Shown here: positions 37,638 through 44,785 of the stretch, one piece after another | Position numbering within the stretch: the stretch's first letter is position 1 | Layout of the letters: each line of letters opens with the position of its first letter | Source: Rhodothalassium salexigens DSM 2132 | Lineage (GTDB): Bacteria; Pseudomonadota; Alphaproteobacteria; Sphingomonadales; Rhodothalassiaceae | DNA: 64,000 nt | Reading direction: 5' to 3' | Assembly: GCF_004341375.1 (NCBI RefSeq) | Contig: NZ_SLXO01000002.1 | Location: forward strand, 310,001 to 374,000 | The notes under the pieces: generated by a model | Seen by the model: only the letters and a program-made list of their open reading frames with translations | Told to the model about the DNA's origin: nothing | The model's database searches: none | Made by a program: the position numbers and the translations under genes

Positions 37638-39070
37638 AACCCCGCCGAGAGCGTCAGCGTCAGGCCGGACCGGTTGGCGGTCCGGCCGGCGAACTTCTGG
37701 CGCCAGCGCAGTTCCAGGCGCACCCGGCCGCTACCGGCGCGCTCGGCCGTGCCCGGTGCGCGCCAGACCAGCGCCAGCCCCGGCCCCGCCTCCACCAGCG
37801 ACAAGGTGTCGCCGAAGCCGTGCTGCGCCAGCGTGTTGAGCGCCACGCCGGCGCGCAACGCCCACCGCTGCCCCAAGCCCCAAGCGTGGCCCGCGCGCGC
37901 ATCGCCCGAGACCAGCCAATCGGCCGCCGCCGGGTCGATCAGCGCCGCCTGGCCCAGCACCGACCAATAGCCCCAGCGCGACGCCAAGGGCGGCCGCTCA
38001 TAGCCGCGCCCGGCCGACCAGTCGATGCCCAGCAGCCAATCGTCGCGCGCGGCGTCGCCCACCGCCACCAGGCGCTCGACGCCGACCACCAGATTGGTCG
38101 CCGCCAGCGGCCGCCAGCGCACGCCGACCCCCGCCTGCACGGTCTCGCCGGCCACGCCGCCGTCCTCGACCGCCCACAGCGCGCGCGCGAACGGCCGCAG
38201 GTCGACACCGACCCAGCGCTTGAGCCACACATCGGCGCGCACCGCGCCCTGGGAGTTGACCAACGTCGGCCCGGCGAGGGTGACCCCCGCGCCGGGCTCG
38301 CCGCGCAGCAGCACCGACGCCGACAGCCCGACAACACGGTCCAGGTCGCGCACCTCGCGGCGCAGCCGTTCGAGCCGCCGGGGCTCGGCGTCGGCGCGGG
38401 CCCGCTCCAGCCGGATCGCCCGACGAAACGCCGCCGCCGCCCGAGCCTCGGCGCCGCCCGCCGCCTTGAGCGCATAGCCCTCGGCGCGCGCCATCAGGGC
38501 ACTGGGCCGCCCGTCCTGGGCGCGCGCGAACCAGACCGCCGCCTCGCCGCGCCGGCCAAGCCGGTCGAGCGCGAAGCCCAGATCGGCGGCCAGCCGCGCC
38601 AGGGCCTCGGCGTCGAGCCCGCCGGGGCCCTGGCTGGCCCGCAAGGCGTCGGTGCGCGCCAGGGCGGCGGCAAACCGGCGGACGGCTTCGTCCAGGCGCC
38701 CGGCCCGCAGCGCCGCATAGCCCGCCTCGGCCAAGGCATAGGGCGCCGGCGCGACGGTGACCGCCAACGGCGCACCGGTATCGGCTTGGGGGGTGGCTTC
38801 GGGGTTGGCTTGGGCGTCCGCTTGGGTTTTGGGCGCTTGGGCGCCGGCGGCCTGGGTTCCGGTCTCCTGAGCCACGGCCGCGCCGAGCGCGCTGGCAAGC
38901 CCCACCAGCACCAGGCCCCAAACGCAGAGCCAGACGCAGAGCCAGGCCCCAAACCAGACCCCACTCCAGACCCCGAGCCAAGCCCCGACCCAAGCCCCGC
39001 TCCGGACCAACAAGCCCGGGATAAGGCCCCGGTCTGAGCGACGGGGGCCGCCCGACCCCGCCGGTGTCAC
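37634..39070 (-). CDS. nfrA: NfrA-like outer-membrane/periplasmic protein (bacteriophage N4 adsorption protein A C-terminal domain)
   Basis: By family: the secretion/outer-membrane partner of the NfrB glycosyltransferase; in E. coli NfrA is the phage N4 receptor. 478 residues from a GTG at 39070 that overlaps the nfrB stop by 4 nt. The longer frame to 39421 is a shadow of nfrB. Residues 22-54 form a membrane/signal segment with Trp at exactly every fourth position (W27 to W51), encoded by eight 12-bp repeats. A Pro/Ala/Thr linker and TPR-like helices (about 95-230) follow. The C-terminal 200 residues fit the NfrA C-terminal domain (YWSVLGQAALIDPAAADW, LSLVEAGPGLALVWRAP) and end in TLTLSAGF, resembling an outer-membrane beta-strand with terminal Phe. 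It is much shorter than E. coli NfrA (about 990). Confidence 0.8.
   Translation of the reverse strand: MTPAGSGGPRRSDRGLIPGLLVRSGAWVGAWLGVWSGVWFGAWLCVWLCVWGLVLVGLASALGAAVAQETGTQAAGAQAPKTQADAQANPEATPQADTGAPLAVTVAPAPYALAEAGYAALRAGRLDEAVRRFAAALARTDALRASQGPGGLDAEALARLAADLGFALDRLGRRGEAAVWFARAQDGRPSALMARAEGYALKAAGGAEARAAAAFRRAIRLERARADAEPRRLERLRREVRDLDRVVGLSASVLLRGEPGAGVTLAGPTLVNSQGAVRADVWLKRWVGVDLRPFARALWAVEDGGVAGETVQAGVGVRWRPLAATNLVVGVERLVAVGDAARDDWLLGIDWSAGRGYERPPLASRWGYWSVLGQAALIDPAAADWLVSGDARAGHAWGLGQRWALRAGVALNTLAQHGFGDTLSLVEAGPGLALVWRAPGTAERAGSGRVRLELRWRQKFAGRTANRSGLTLTLSAGF
38911..39006 (-). repeat. Eight 12-bp tandem repeats inside nfrA
   Basis: Units of 12 bp run from 38911 to 39006, each close to CCCCGAGCCAGA on the plus strand. 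On the coding strand they give the tetrapeptide W-[VLSF]-[GC]-[AV]. They build the hydrophobic segment of the NfrA-like protein. Confidence 0.85.
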
Positions 39071-40578
39071 GATGCCGGCTCGCCGGGGCGGCGGCCCGGG
39101 CCCGGCAGGCGCGCCGGGTCGGGAAAGCTGTGTTCGGTCTTCTGCCAGACCAGCGGCCGGCCCGAGCGCAGATGGCCCCACACCAGCCAGCCGGCGCGCA
39201 CCGCCGCACAGGCATTGACCAGATTGGCCACCGGCATGCGCGCCAAGGCCCACAGCCCCTGGCGCCAGCCATAGGCGCGGCCGGTATAGACCATGCGGTG
39301 GCCGGCGCGCCACGCCAGCAGCGCCAGATTGACCTGAACCAACGCCAGCGTCCCCGGCGCGCCGACCCAAGCGGGCGCCGACGCCGTGCCCGCCCCGCCA
39401 TCGAGCCAGGCGGTCAGCCAATAGCCGCCATAGGCGCCCACGAAGCCGTAGCCCGCCAGCGCCAACACCGCCACCAACGGCGCCTTGCGGTCGCGCAGCA
39501 GCACCCAGCGCCGCACGACCCCGCCGGGCCAGCCGAGCAGCCGCCAGCCCTGATAGGCGATGCCCACATACCAGCGCGCTTTCTGGCGCACCGCGGCGGA
39601 GAACCGATGCGGGAAATAGGCCCGGGTGGCGACCGGCGGCGCCCCCGGCCGGCGCGGCACGCGGGCCAGGATCAGCCGGCCGCCGCGCTCGCCCAGCGCC
39701 AGGGCGAGGCTTAGCGCGGCTTCATAATCCTCGGTCAGGCTGCCGGGGCGGAACGGTCGGCCGCCGCGCGCCCGGGCCAGCGTGTCGAGCGCGCCTGCGG
39801 CGAACCCACAGCCGACGCCGGCCGACGGCACGCCGCCCGATACCGCCTCGCGCCATGGCAAGTCCTTGCCGTGGGACTCGGCGAATTCGTCCATATAGTG
39901 GTTGGCGACGCCGAACCAGGACGGCTGCGCCAGCGGCTCGACCGGCAACTGCACCATGGGATAGCGCCCGACCAGCAGGTTGATGACCGTCAGGGCGTCC
40001 GGGTCGACCAGGTCTTCGGCGTCGTGGAGCAGATAGACCGCCGGCGCGTCGGCCCGGGCGGCGGTATAAAGGGCGTTCAGGCAATCGGCCTTGGAGGTCG
40101 GCCCGTCACGGTCCAGCGACACGATGCGCAGCCAGTCCCCGGCCGCCCCGGCCCGCCCGCTGGCCCGATCCTTGGCCCGATCCTTGGCCTGATCCCTCGC
40201 CCGATCGCTGGCCCCGCCGTCAGCCGGCGACGTGTGCCGCACCGCCTCGGCGGCGCGCGATGTCAGGGGATCGTTCGGATAGACGCCCAGATAGACCCGA
40301 TAGCGGCGGTAGCGGACCGAGCGGCGCAGGCTCGCCAGCATCGGCCCGATCACCTCGGCCTCCGACCAGGCCGGCACCAGGATGGCGATCGGCCGCTCAG
40401 CCAGGGTCGGCAGCCGGGCGACGCAGGCGCGTCTGTGGCGGCCATAGACCCACAGACGCCGCCACAAGGTCCGCCCATGGTGGCCCAGATCGGTCAGCAG
40501 GTCGTCAAGTCCGTTCAGCGCGATCAGCCCCGCCACCGTCCAGAACAGACCGGCCAGGATTGCTTGAACAAGGGTCAT
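39067..40578 (-). CDS. nfrB: NfrB-like processive family 2 glycosyltransferase
   Basis: Inner-membrane glycosyltransferase that probably polymerises an exopolysaccharide exported with the NfrA partner. 503 residues from the ATG at 40578. An N-terminal helix (about 4-28) precedes the GT2 domain: AILVPAWSEAEVI, then the DxD-type DAED (186-189), the catalytic TED (282-284) in GSLTEDYEAAL, and QxxRW (QKARW, 332-336), which marks processive enzymes. Three to four membrane segments follow (about 355-450). E. coli NfrB (about 745) ends in a cyclic-di-GMP-binding MshEN domain; this protein stops before it. A 12-bp repeat inserts KDRA-type tetrapeptides at about 125-139. It is coupled to nfrA by a GTGA overlap. 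Confidence 0.87.
   Translation of the reverse strand: MTLVQAILAGLFWTVAGLIALNGLDDLLTDLGHHGRTLWRRLWVYGRHRRACVARLPTLAERPIAILVPAWSEAEVIGPMLASLRRSVRYRRYRVYLGVYPNDPLTSRAAEAVRHTSPADGGASDRARDQAKDRAKDRASGRAGAAGDWLRIVSLDRDGPTSKADCLNALYTAARADAPAVYLLHDAEDLVDPDALTVINLLVGRYPMVQLPVEPLAQPSWFGVANHYMDEFAESHGKDLPWREAVSGGVPSAGVGCGFAAGALDTLARARGGRPFRPGSLTEDYEAALSLALALGERGGRLILARVPRRPGAPPVATRAYFPHRFSAAVRQKARWYVGIAYQGWRLLGWPGGVVRRWVLLRDRKAPLVAVLALAGYGFVGAYGGYWLTAWLDGGAGTASAPAWVGAPGTLALVQVNLALLAWRAGHRMVYTGRAYGWRQGLWALARMPVANLVNACAAVRAGWLVWGHLRSGRPLVWQKTEHSFPDPARLPGPGRRPGEPAS
40161..40208 (-). repeat. Four 12-bp tandem repeats inside nfrB
   Basis: TGGCCCGATCCT is repeated twice exactly (40161-40172, 40173-40184) and twice with changes (to 40208). 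On the coding strand it reads as charged tetrapeptides of the KDRA type in a surface loop of the glycosyltransferase domain. Confidence 0.85.
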
Positions 40579-40752
40579 TGACCGGGTGCCCGACGGTGGA
40601 AGCCCGCAATCGCCGCGCCGGCCCACTGCCGATGCGGCGAACACCAGTGTCGGTTATTCCTAGAAAAACATCAAGATTGATACCCGGAACAGGGCCGTCA
40701 TTGCGCGTCAGACGCGTGGCCCGGTCGGGCAGGGCTTGCCAGCCCGATCGCC

Positions 40753-40768
40753 CGCCCGGAACCGGGCG
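40753..40768 (-). terminator. Small stem-loop after cobD
   Basis: CGCCCG, loop GAAC, CGGGCG; 19 nt past the cobD stop on the minus strand. No T-run, so only a weak terminator call. Confidence 0.3.
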
Positions 40769-40786
40769 AGACGACCACAAAACCCG

Positions 40787-41830
40787 CTAGGCCGGCGGCG
40801 GCATCACCAGCGTGGCCAGCGGCGCCGCATAGCCAAGCGCGGTCGCCAGCGCCAGGATCAGCGCCAGAGTCAGGCTGACGCGCACGAACAGCATCAACGC
40901 GGCGCACATTTGCGGCGTATCGGCGTCCTCGATCGGGCCGCCGTAGAAGGCGCCGTCATAGGCGGTGCCCTTGATGCGCACCGGCCCGCCGAGGCGCAGC
41001 CCAAGCGCGCCGGCAAACGCCGCGCTGACCGGCCCGGTCATGGGCAGATAATGCCGATTGCCGGCGCGATAGCCGGTCACGACGGCCTCCCAGGCCCGCC
41101 CCGGCCACAGGCTCAGCGTGGCGAGCCCGACGATCACCGGCGACAGCACCGCCACCGGCGCCATCAGGATCTGGTTGAACCGCGCGCCACCCCACCCGAA
41201 ACAGGCGCTGAACGGCGTCTGATCGTTGATCATGTGATGGAAGCCGTTGACCGTGCGCAGGACCAGAAGCCCCGGCAGGCCCAACAGCAGATAATAGAAC
41301 ACCGGCGCCATCAGCCCCTCGAACGCGGCCCGGGCGGTGTTTTCCACGCAGGTGCGCGCCAGCCCGGGCCGGTCGAGCGCGGCGGTGTCGCGCCGGGCGG
41401 TCAGGGCCAGGGCCGCACGGCCCTGTTCGGTGCCGGCGGCCAAGCTGCGGATGACCACGCGGGTGCGGTCCAGATGGGCGCGCTGGACCAACACGGCGGC
41501 GATGATGACCACTTCGAGCAGCCAACCATAGGGCACTGCGGCCACGAACCACATCAACAACACGCCGACCAGCCCGGCCAGCAGGACCAGAAAGGCGAGC
41601 GTGGACAGCCCGTCCGCCTTGCGCATGGCGGCGCTCATGTTGGGCCGGTTATAGCGCTGTTCGAGCCCGCCGACGAAGCGGTTGGCGGCGTCGATCGGGC
41701 CCTCGAAGGTGCGCCGCAGCCACGTGTCGCGCCCCAGCGCCATGTTGAGGACCAAGCCCAAAAGCAACACCAGCATAGGCGGCAGGGCCACGGGATTGAT
41801 CTCGGTCAGGGAGATTATCGGCATCGACAC
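40787..41830 (-). CDS. cobD: Adenosylcobinamide-phosphate synthase CobD/CbiB
   Basis: Membrane enzyme of cobalamin biosynthesis that attaches aminopropanol (or its phosphate) to adenosylcobyric acid. 347 residues with four to five hydrophobic segments (PPMLVLLLGLVLNMALG, LAFLVLLAGLVGVLLMWFVA, LMAPVFYYLLLGLPGLLVL, FVRVSLTLALILALATAL). The conserved family stretch CVENTARAAFEGLMAPVFYY and the polar motif GGPIEDADTPQM are visible. No other cob genes are adjacent; the neighbours are nfrB downstream on the same strand and a divergent acyl-CoA dehydrogenase. It fits the B12 theme of the window (methylmalonyl-CoA mutase, class II reductase, riboswitch). No cobalamin riboswitch is seen in the 244 bp upstream. 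Confidence 0.85.
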   Translation of the reverse strand: MSMPIISLTEINPVALPPMLVLLLGLVLNMALGRDTWLRRTFEGPIDAANRFVGGLEQRYNRPNMSAAMRKADGLSTLAFLVLLAGLVGVLLMWFVAAVPYGWLLEVVIIAAVLVQRAHLDRTRVVIRSLAAGTEQGRAALALTARRDTAALDRPGLARTCVENTARAAFEGLMAPVFYYLLLGLPGLLVLRTVNGFHHMINDQTPFSACFGWGGARFNQILMAPVAVLSPVIVGLATLSLWPGRAWEAVVTGYRAGNRHYLPMTGPVSAAFAGALGLRLGGPVRIKGTAYDGAFYGGPIEDADTPQMCAALMLFVRVSLTLALILALATALGYAAPLATLVMPPPA

Positions 41831-42074
41831 ACTGTTCCCGCTCTTCCCTCGCTACCTTCTTTCCCGCACGCGTCCGGTCGGGCGCTTTGTGACGGCACCC
41901 TGTCATGGCACCGCCACCGGCGGGCGGCAAGGGCCTTGGCACGGTACCCGACACCACACCCTGGCACGCCACCCGGGCACGCCCCCCTGGCGTGGCTGGT
42001 GGCGACCGGCTATACAGCCTCGACGTTCAAGCTGAGCGTCCAGTCGCCGATACAGCACCAGATCGGGGCCCGAA

Positions 42075-43208
42075 ATGGATTTTCAATACAGCGAAGAACA
42101 GCGCCTGCTGGCCGACAGTGCGGCGCGGTTCGTGCGCGAACGCTATGATTTCGAGACCCGCCAGCGCATCGCCATGGGCGAGGCCGGCTTCAGCGCCGAG
42201 CATTGGGCGCAGATGGCCGACCAGGGCTGGCTTGCCCTGCCCTTCGCCGAGGCCGACGGCGGCCTGGGCGCGGGCCCGGTGGAAATGATGATCGTCATGG
42301 AGGCACTGGGGCGCGGCCTGGTGGTCGAACCCTATCTGCCCACCGTGGTGCTGGCCGGCGGCGTGGTCGCCGCCTGCGGCAACGCCGACCAGCGCGCCGC
42401 GCTGTTACCGGCCATCGCGACGGGCGAGCTTAAGGCCGCCTTCGCCCACGCCGAGGCGGCGGCGCGCTATTCGCCCGCCTTCACCGCCTGCGAGGCGCGC
42501 CCGGCCGAGGGCGGCGGCTATGTGCTGACCGGCGCCAAGTCGGTGGTGCTCGGCGCGCCCTTGGCCGACCGGCTGGTGGTGCTGGCGCGCACCGGGCGCA
42601 AACCGGGCACCGCCCAGGGCTTGAGCCTGTTCCTGGTCGACCCCGCCGCCGACGGCGTGGTGGTGCGCGGCTATCCCACCACCGACGGCCAGCGCGCCGG
42701 CGACGTACTGCTCGACGGTGTGCGGGTCGGCGCCGACGCCATGCTCGGCCCGCGCGGCCAGGGACTGGCGGTCGCCGAACGGGTGCTCGACGCCGCCACC
42801 GCCATGCTGTGCGCCGAGGCGCTGGGCGCCATGGACGCTGCGGTCGCCATGACCCGCGAGCATCTGCGCACCCGCACCCAGTTCGGCCGGCCGATCGGCG
42901 ATTTCCAGGTGCTCCAGCACCGGCTGGTGGACATGACCATCGCGGCGGAAGAGGCCCGCTCGCTGACAATCCGCGCCGCCCTGATGCTCGACGCCGACGA
43001 GGCCGAGCGGCGCGCGGCGGTATCAGCGGCCAAGGTCACGGTCGGCGACCGGGGCCGGTTCATCGCCGCCCAGGCGGTGCAACTGCACGGCGGCATGGGC
43101 GTGTCGGACGACATGGCCGTGGGCCACTATTTCAAGCGCCTATACATGGTCGAACAATTGTTCGGCGACAGCGCCTATCACCGGGACCGCTGGCACGCGC
43201 TGCAATAG
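42075..43208 (+). CDS. Acyl-CoA dehydrogenase family protein (pimeloyl-CoA dehydrogenase small-subunit-like)
   Basis: FAD-dependent alpha,beta-dehydrogenation of an acyl-CoA; substrate not assignable. 377 residues from the ATG at 42075. The family layout is clear: N-terminal helices (MDFQYSEEQRLLADSAARFVRERY), central beta domain (about 120-225) and C-terminal four-helix domain with RTQFGRPIGDFQVLQHRLVDM and the FAD-contact QLHGGMGVSDDMAVGHYFKRL. In the last motif the position that is Glu in related pimeloyl-CoA dehydrogenase small subunits appears to be Asp (SDDM), so the catalytic base should be checked. No partner large subunit is adjacent. It is divergent from cobD; the next gene is an exporter 98 nt downstream. 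Confidence 0.88.
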   Translation: MDFQYSEEQRLLADSAARFVRERYDFETRQRIAMGEAGFSAEHWAQMADQGWLALPFAEADGGLGAGPVEMMIVMEALGRGLVVEPYLPTVVLAGGVVAACGNADQRAALLPAIATGELKAAFAHAEAAARYSPAFTACEARPAEGGGYVLTGAKSVVLGAPLADRLVVLARTGRKPGTAQGLSLFLVDPAADGVVVRGYPTTDGQRAGDVLLDGVRVGADAMLGPRGQGLAVAERVLDAATAMLCAEALGAMDAAVAMTREHLRTRTQFGRPIGDFQVLQHRLVDMTIAAEEARSLTIRAALMLDADEAERRAAVSAAKVTVGDRGRFIAAQAVQLHGGMGVSDDMAVGHYFKRLYMVEQLFGDSAYHRDRWHALQ

Positions 43209-43306
43209 GCGCGGCACTCTCAAACCGTCGCACACATGGCGCGATGGCGGCCGTCGAGCCGCCCCGCTGCCGCTTTCCCCCGCTGGCAATCGAAAAGGCA
43301 TGCGCC

Positions 43307-44122
43307 ATGGAGGCCCCCGATCAGTTAGTGACGCTTGCTGCCCTGTTGGCCGCCGCCGGGCTGACCGCCGGGTTCATGGCCGGCCTGCTGGGCATCGGCG
43401 GCGGCATCATCATGACCCCGGTGCTCTACACGGTGTTCGGGCTGACCGAGGTGGACCCGGCGATCCGCATGCACGCAGCCCTGGCCACCTCGCTGGCGAT
43501 CATCGTGCCGACGGCGATTTCCAGCGTCCGCGCCCACCACGCCCGCGGCGCGGTCGACGTGGCGCTGGTGCGCGGCTGGGTAGCACCCTTGTTCGTCGGC
43601 GGGCTGGCCGGCGCCGGCCTCGCCACCGCGCTCGCCAGCGATGCCCTGGTGATCCTGTTCGCCAGTTTCGCCGCCCTGATGGCGGTGCGCATGCTGCTGC
43701 CGGCCAAGCCGCCGGCGGTCGCGCGGCGCGTGCCCACCGGTCCTGCGGGGATGGTCGCACCCACGTTGATCGGCGGGCTGGCCGCCATGATGGGCATCGG
43801 CGGCGCGGTGTTCACCGTGCCCTATCTGGCGCTGTTCTCGGTGCCCGTGCACCGGGCGGTGGGCACGGCGGCGTTCACCGGCCTGGTGGTCAGCCTGATC
43901 GCCGCCCTGGGCTATATCGCCGGCGGCCTGCTGCACGGCCCGGTGCCGCCCTATTCGCTGGGCTTCGTCAATCTGCCGGCGCTGGCCATCGTCGCGCCCT
44001 TGTCGGTCGCCGCCGCGCCCTGGGGGGCCAAGGTGGCGCACCGGCTGAGCCGGCGGCAATTGTCGGTGCTGTTCGGGCTGTTCCTGGCCGCCAGCTCGAT
44101 CCGACTTTTTTCCACCCTTTGA
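43307..44122 (+). CDS. Sulfite exporter TauE/SafE family protein
   Basis: Integral membrane exporter of small anions or sulfur compounds; substrate unknown. 271 residues from the ATG at 43307 with AAAGG upstream; the open frame to 42809 is a shadow of the dehydrogenase gene. About seven to eight membrane segments, with the family repeat: TAGFMAGLLGIGGGIIMTPVL in the first half and GGLAAMMGIGGAVFTVPYLAL in the second, each holding the conserved GIGG. It follows the acyl-CoA dehydrogenase on the same strand, with no evident sulfur genes nearby. Confidence 0.9.
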   Translation: MEAPDQLVTLAALLAAAGLTAGFMAGLLGIGGGIIMTPVLYTVFGLTEVDPAIRMHAALATSLAIIVPTAISSVRAHHARGAVDVALVRGWVAPLFVGGLAGAGLATALASDALVILFASFAALMAVRMLLPAKPPAVARRVPTGPAGMVAPTLIGGLAAMMGIGGAVFTVPYLALFSVPVHRAVGTAAFTGLVVSLIAALGYIAGGLLHGPVPPYSLGFVNLPALAIVAPLSVAAAPWGAKVAHRLSRRQLSVLFGLFLAASSIRLFSTL

Positions 44123-44185
44123 CACCGCGCGCTGATCCGGCCCGGGCGCTCGCTCCGTAAATCTTGAAGCAAGGAGCAAAGCCCG

Positions 44186-44653
44186 ATGGACACTCTGACC
44201 TATCAAGACAAGTTGACACTCACCGGCTTCTTCGAAGGCCCGGTCAGTGGCGACGGCGTGGTCACCGGCCGCCGGGGCGACATCAAGCGCCGGTTCAGCG
44301 GTGCCTTCGAGGGCGCGCGGGCCGATGGCGGTCTGACCGTTTCTGAGGCGCTGCGCTTCGACGATGGCGAGCTGAGCGAACGCAACTGGCTGATCCGCGA
44401 GGGCCGCGACGGGCACTACAGCGTCGCCCCCGGCCACGACACCGGGGCGGCCGATATTCGCACCCTCGACCCCACCGCCGGCGGCTGGCGCTGGACTTAC
44501 ACCATGGACATCCCGGTCCAAGGGCGGTCGATCGCCATGAAGGTGGTCGATCTGATGGTGCCGCTCGACCGGACGCACATGGTCGCCCACACCACGCTCG
44601 CCAAGTTCGGCATCGTCATGGCCCACGTCTATACCAGCTATACCAAGAATTAA
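44186..44653 (+). CDS. DUF3833 family protein
   Basis: Small protein of unknown function. 155 residues with AAGGAG nine bases before the ATG. The DUF3833 pattern is seen: an early FFEGPVSGDGVVTGRRGDIKRRF, a central WLIREGRDGHY, then WRWTYTMDIPV and KVVDLMVPLD. Related proteins are often lipoproteins, but here there is no signal peptide or Cys, so it is probably cytoplasmic. It stands between the TauE-like exporter and methylmalonyl-CoA mutase, followed by a strong stem-loop. Confidence 0.8.
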   Translation: MDTLTYQDKLTLTGFFEGPVSGDGVVTGRRGDIKRRFSGAFEGARADGGLTVSEALRFDDGELSERNWLIREGRDGHYSVAPGHDTGAADIRTLDPTAGGWRWTYTMDIPVQGRSIAMKVVDLMVPLDRTHMVAHTTLAKFGIVMAHVYTSYTKN

Positions 44654-44689
44654 GCTCCGTCCGCCGCCCGCTGCCTCGGTCGGCGCGAC

Positions 44690-44735
44690 CCGCGGCCTGC
44701 CACTTTAGGGGTTCTTGACCCCCGGCAGGCCGCGG
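44690..44735. terminator. Long perfect stem-loop before the mutase operon
   Basis: CCGCGGCCTGCC (44690-44701) and GGCAGGCCGCGG (44724-44735) form a perfect 12-bp stem; the 22-base loop itself contains GGGG...CCCC. It is 37 nt after the DUF3833 stop and 51 nt before the mutA ATG. It is best explained as the terminator of the upstream gene, but it could also be a control element in the mutA leader. Confidence 0.5.
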
Positions 44736-44785
44736 CCTACCGTGCCGCCGCTTTCCCTTTTTGTTGGAATAGAGGCGCGACAGCC

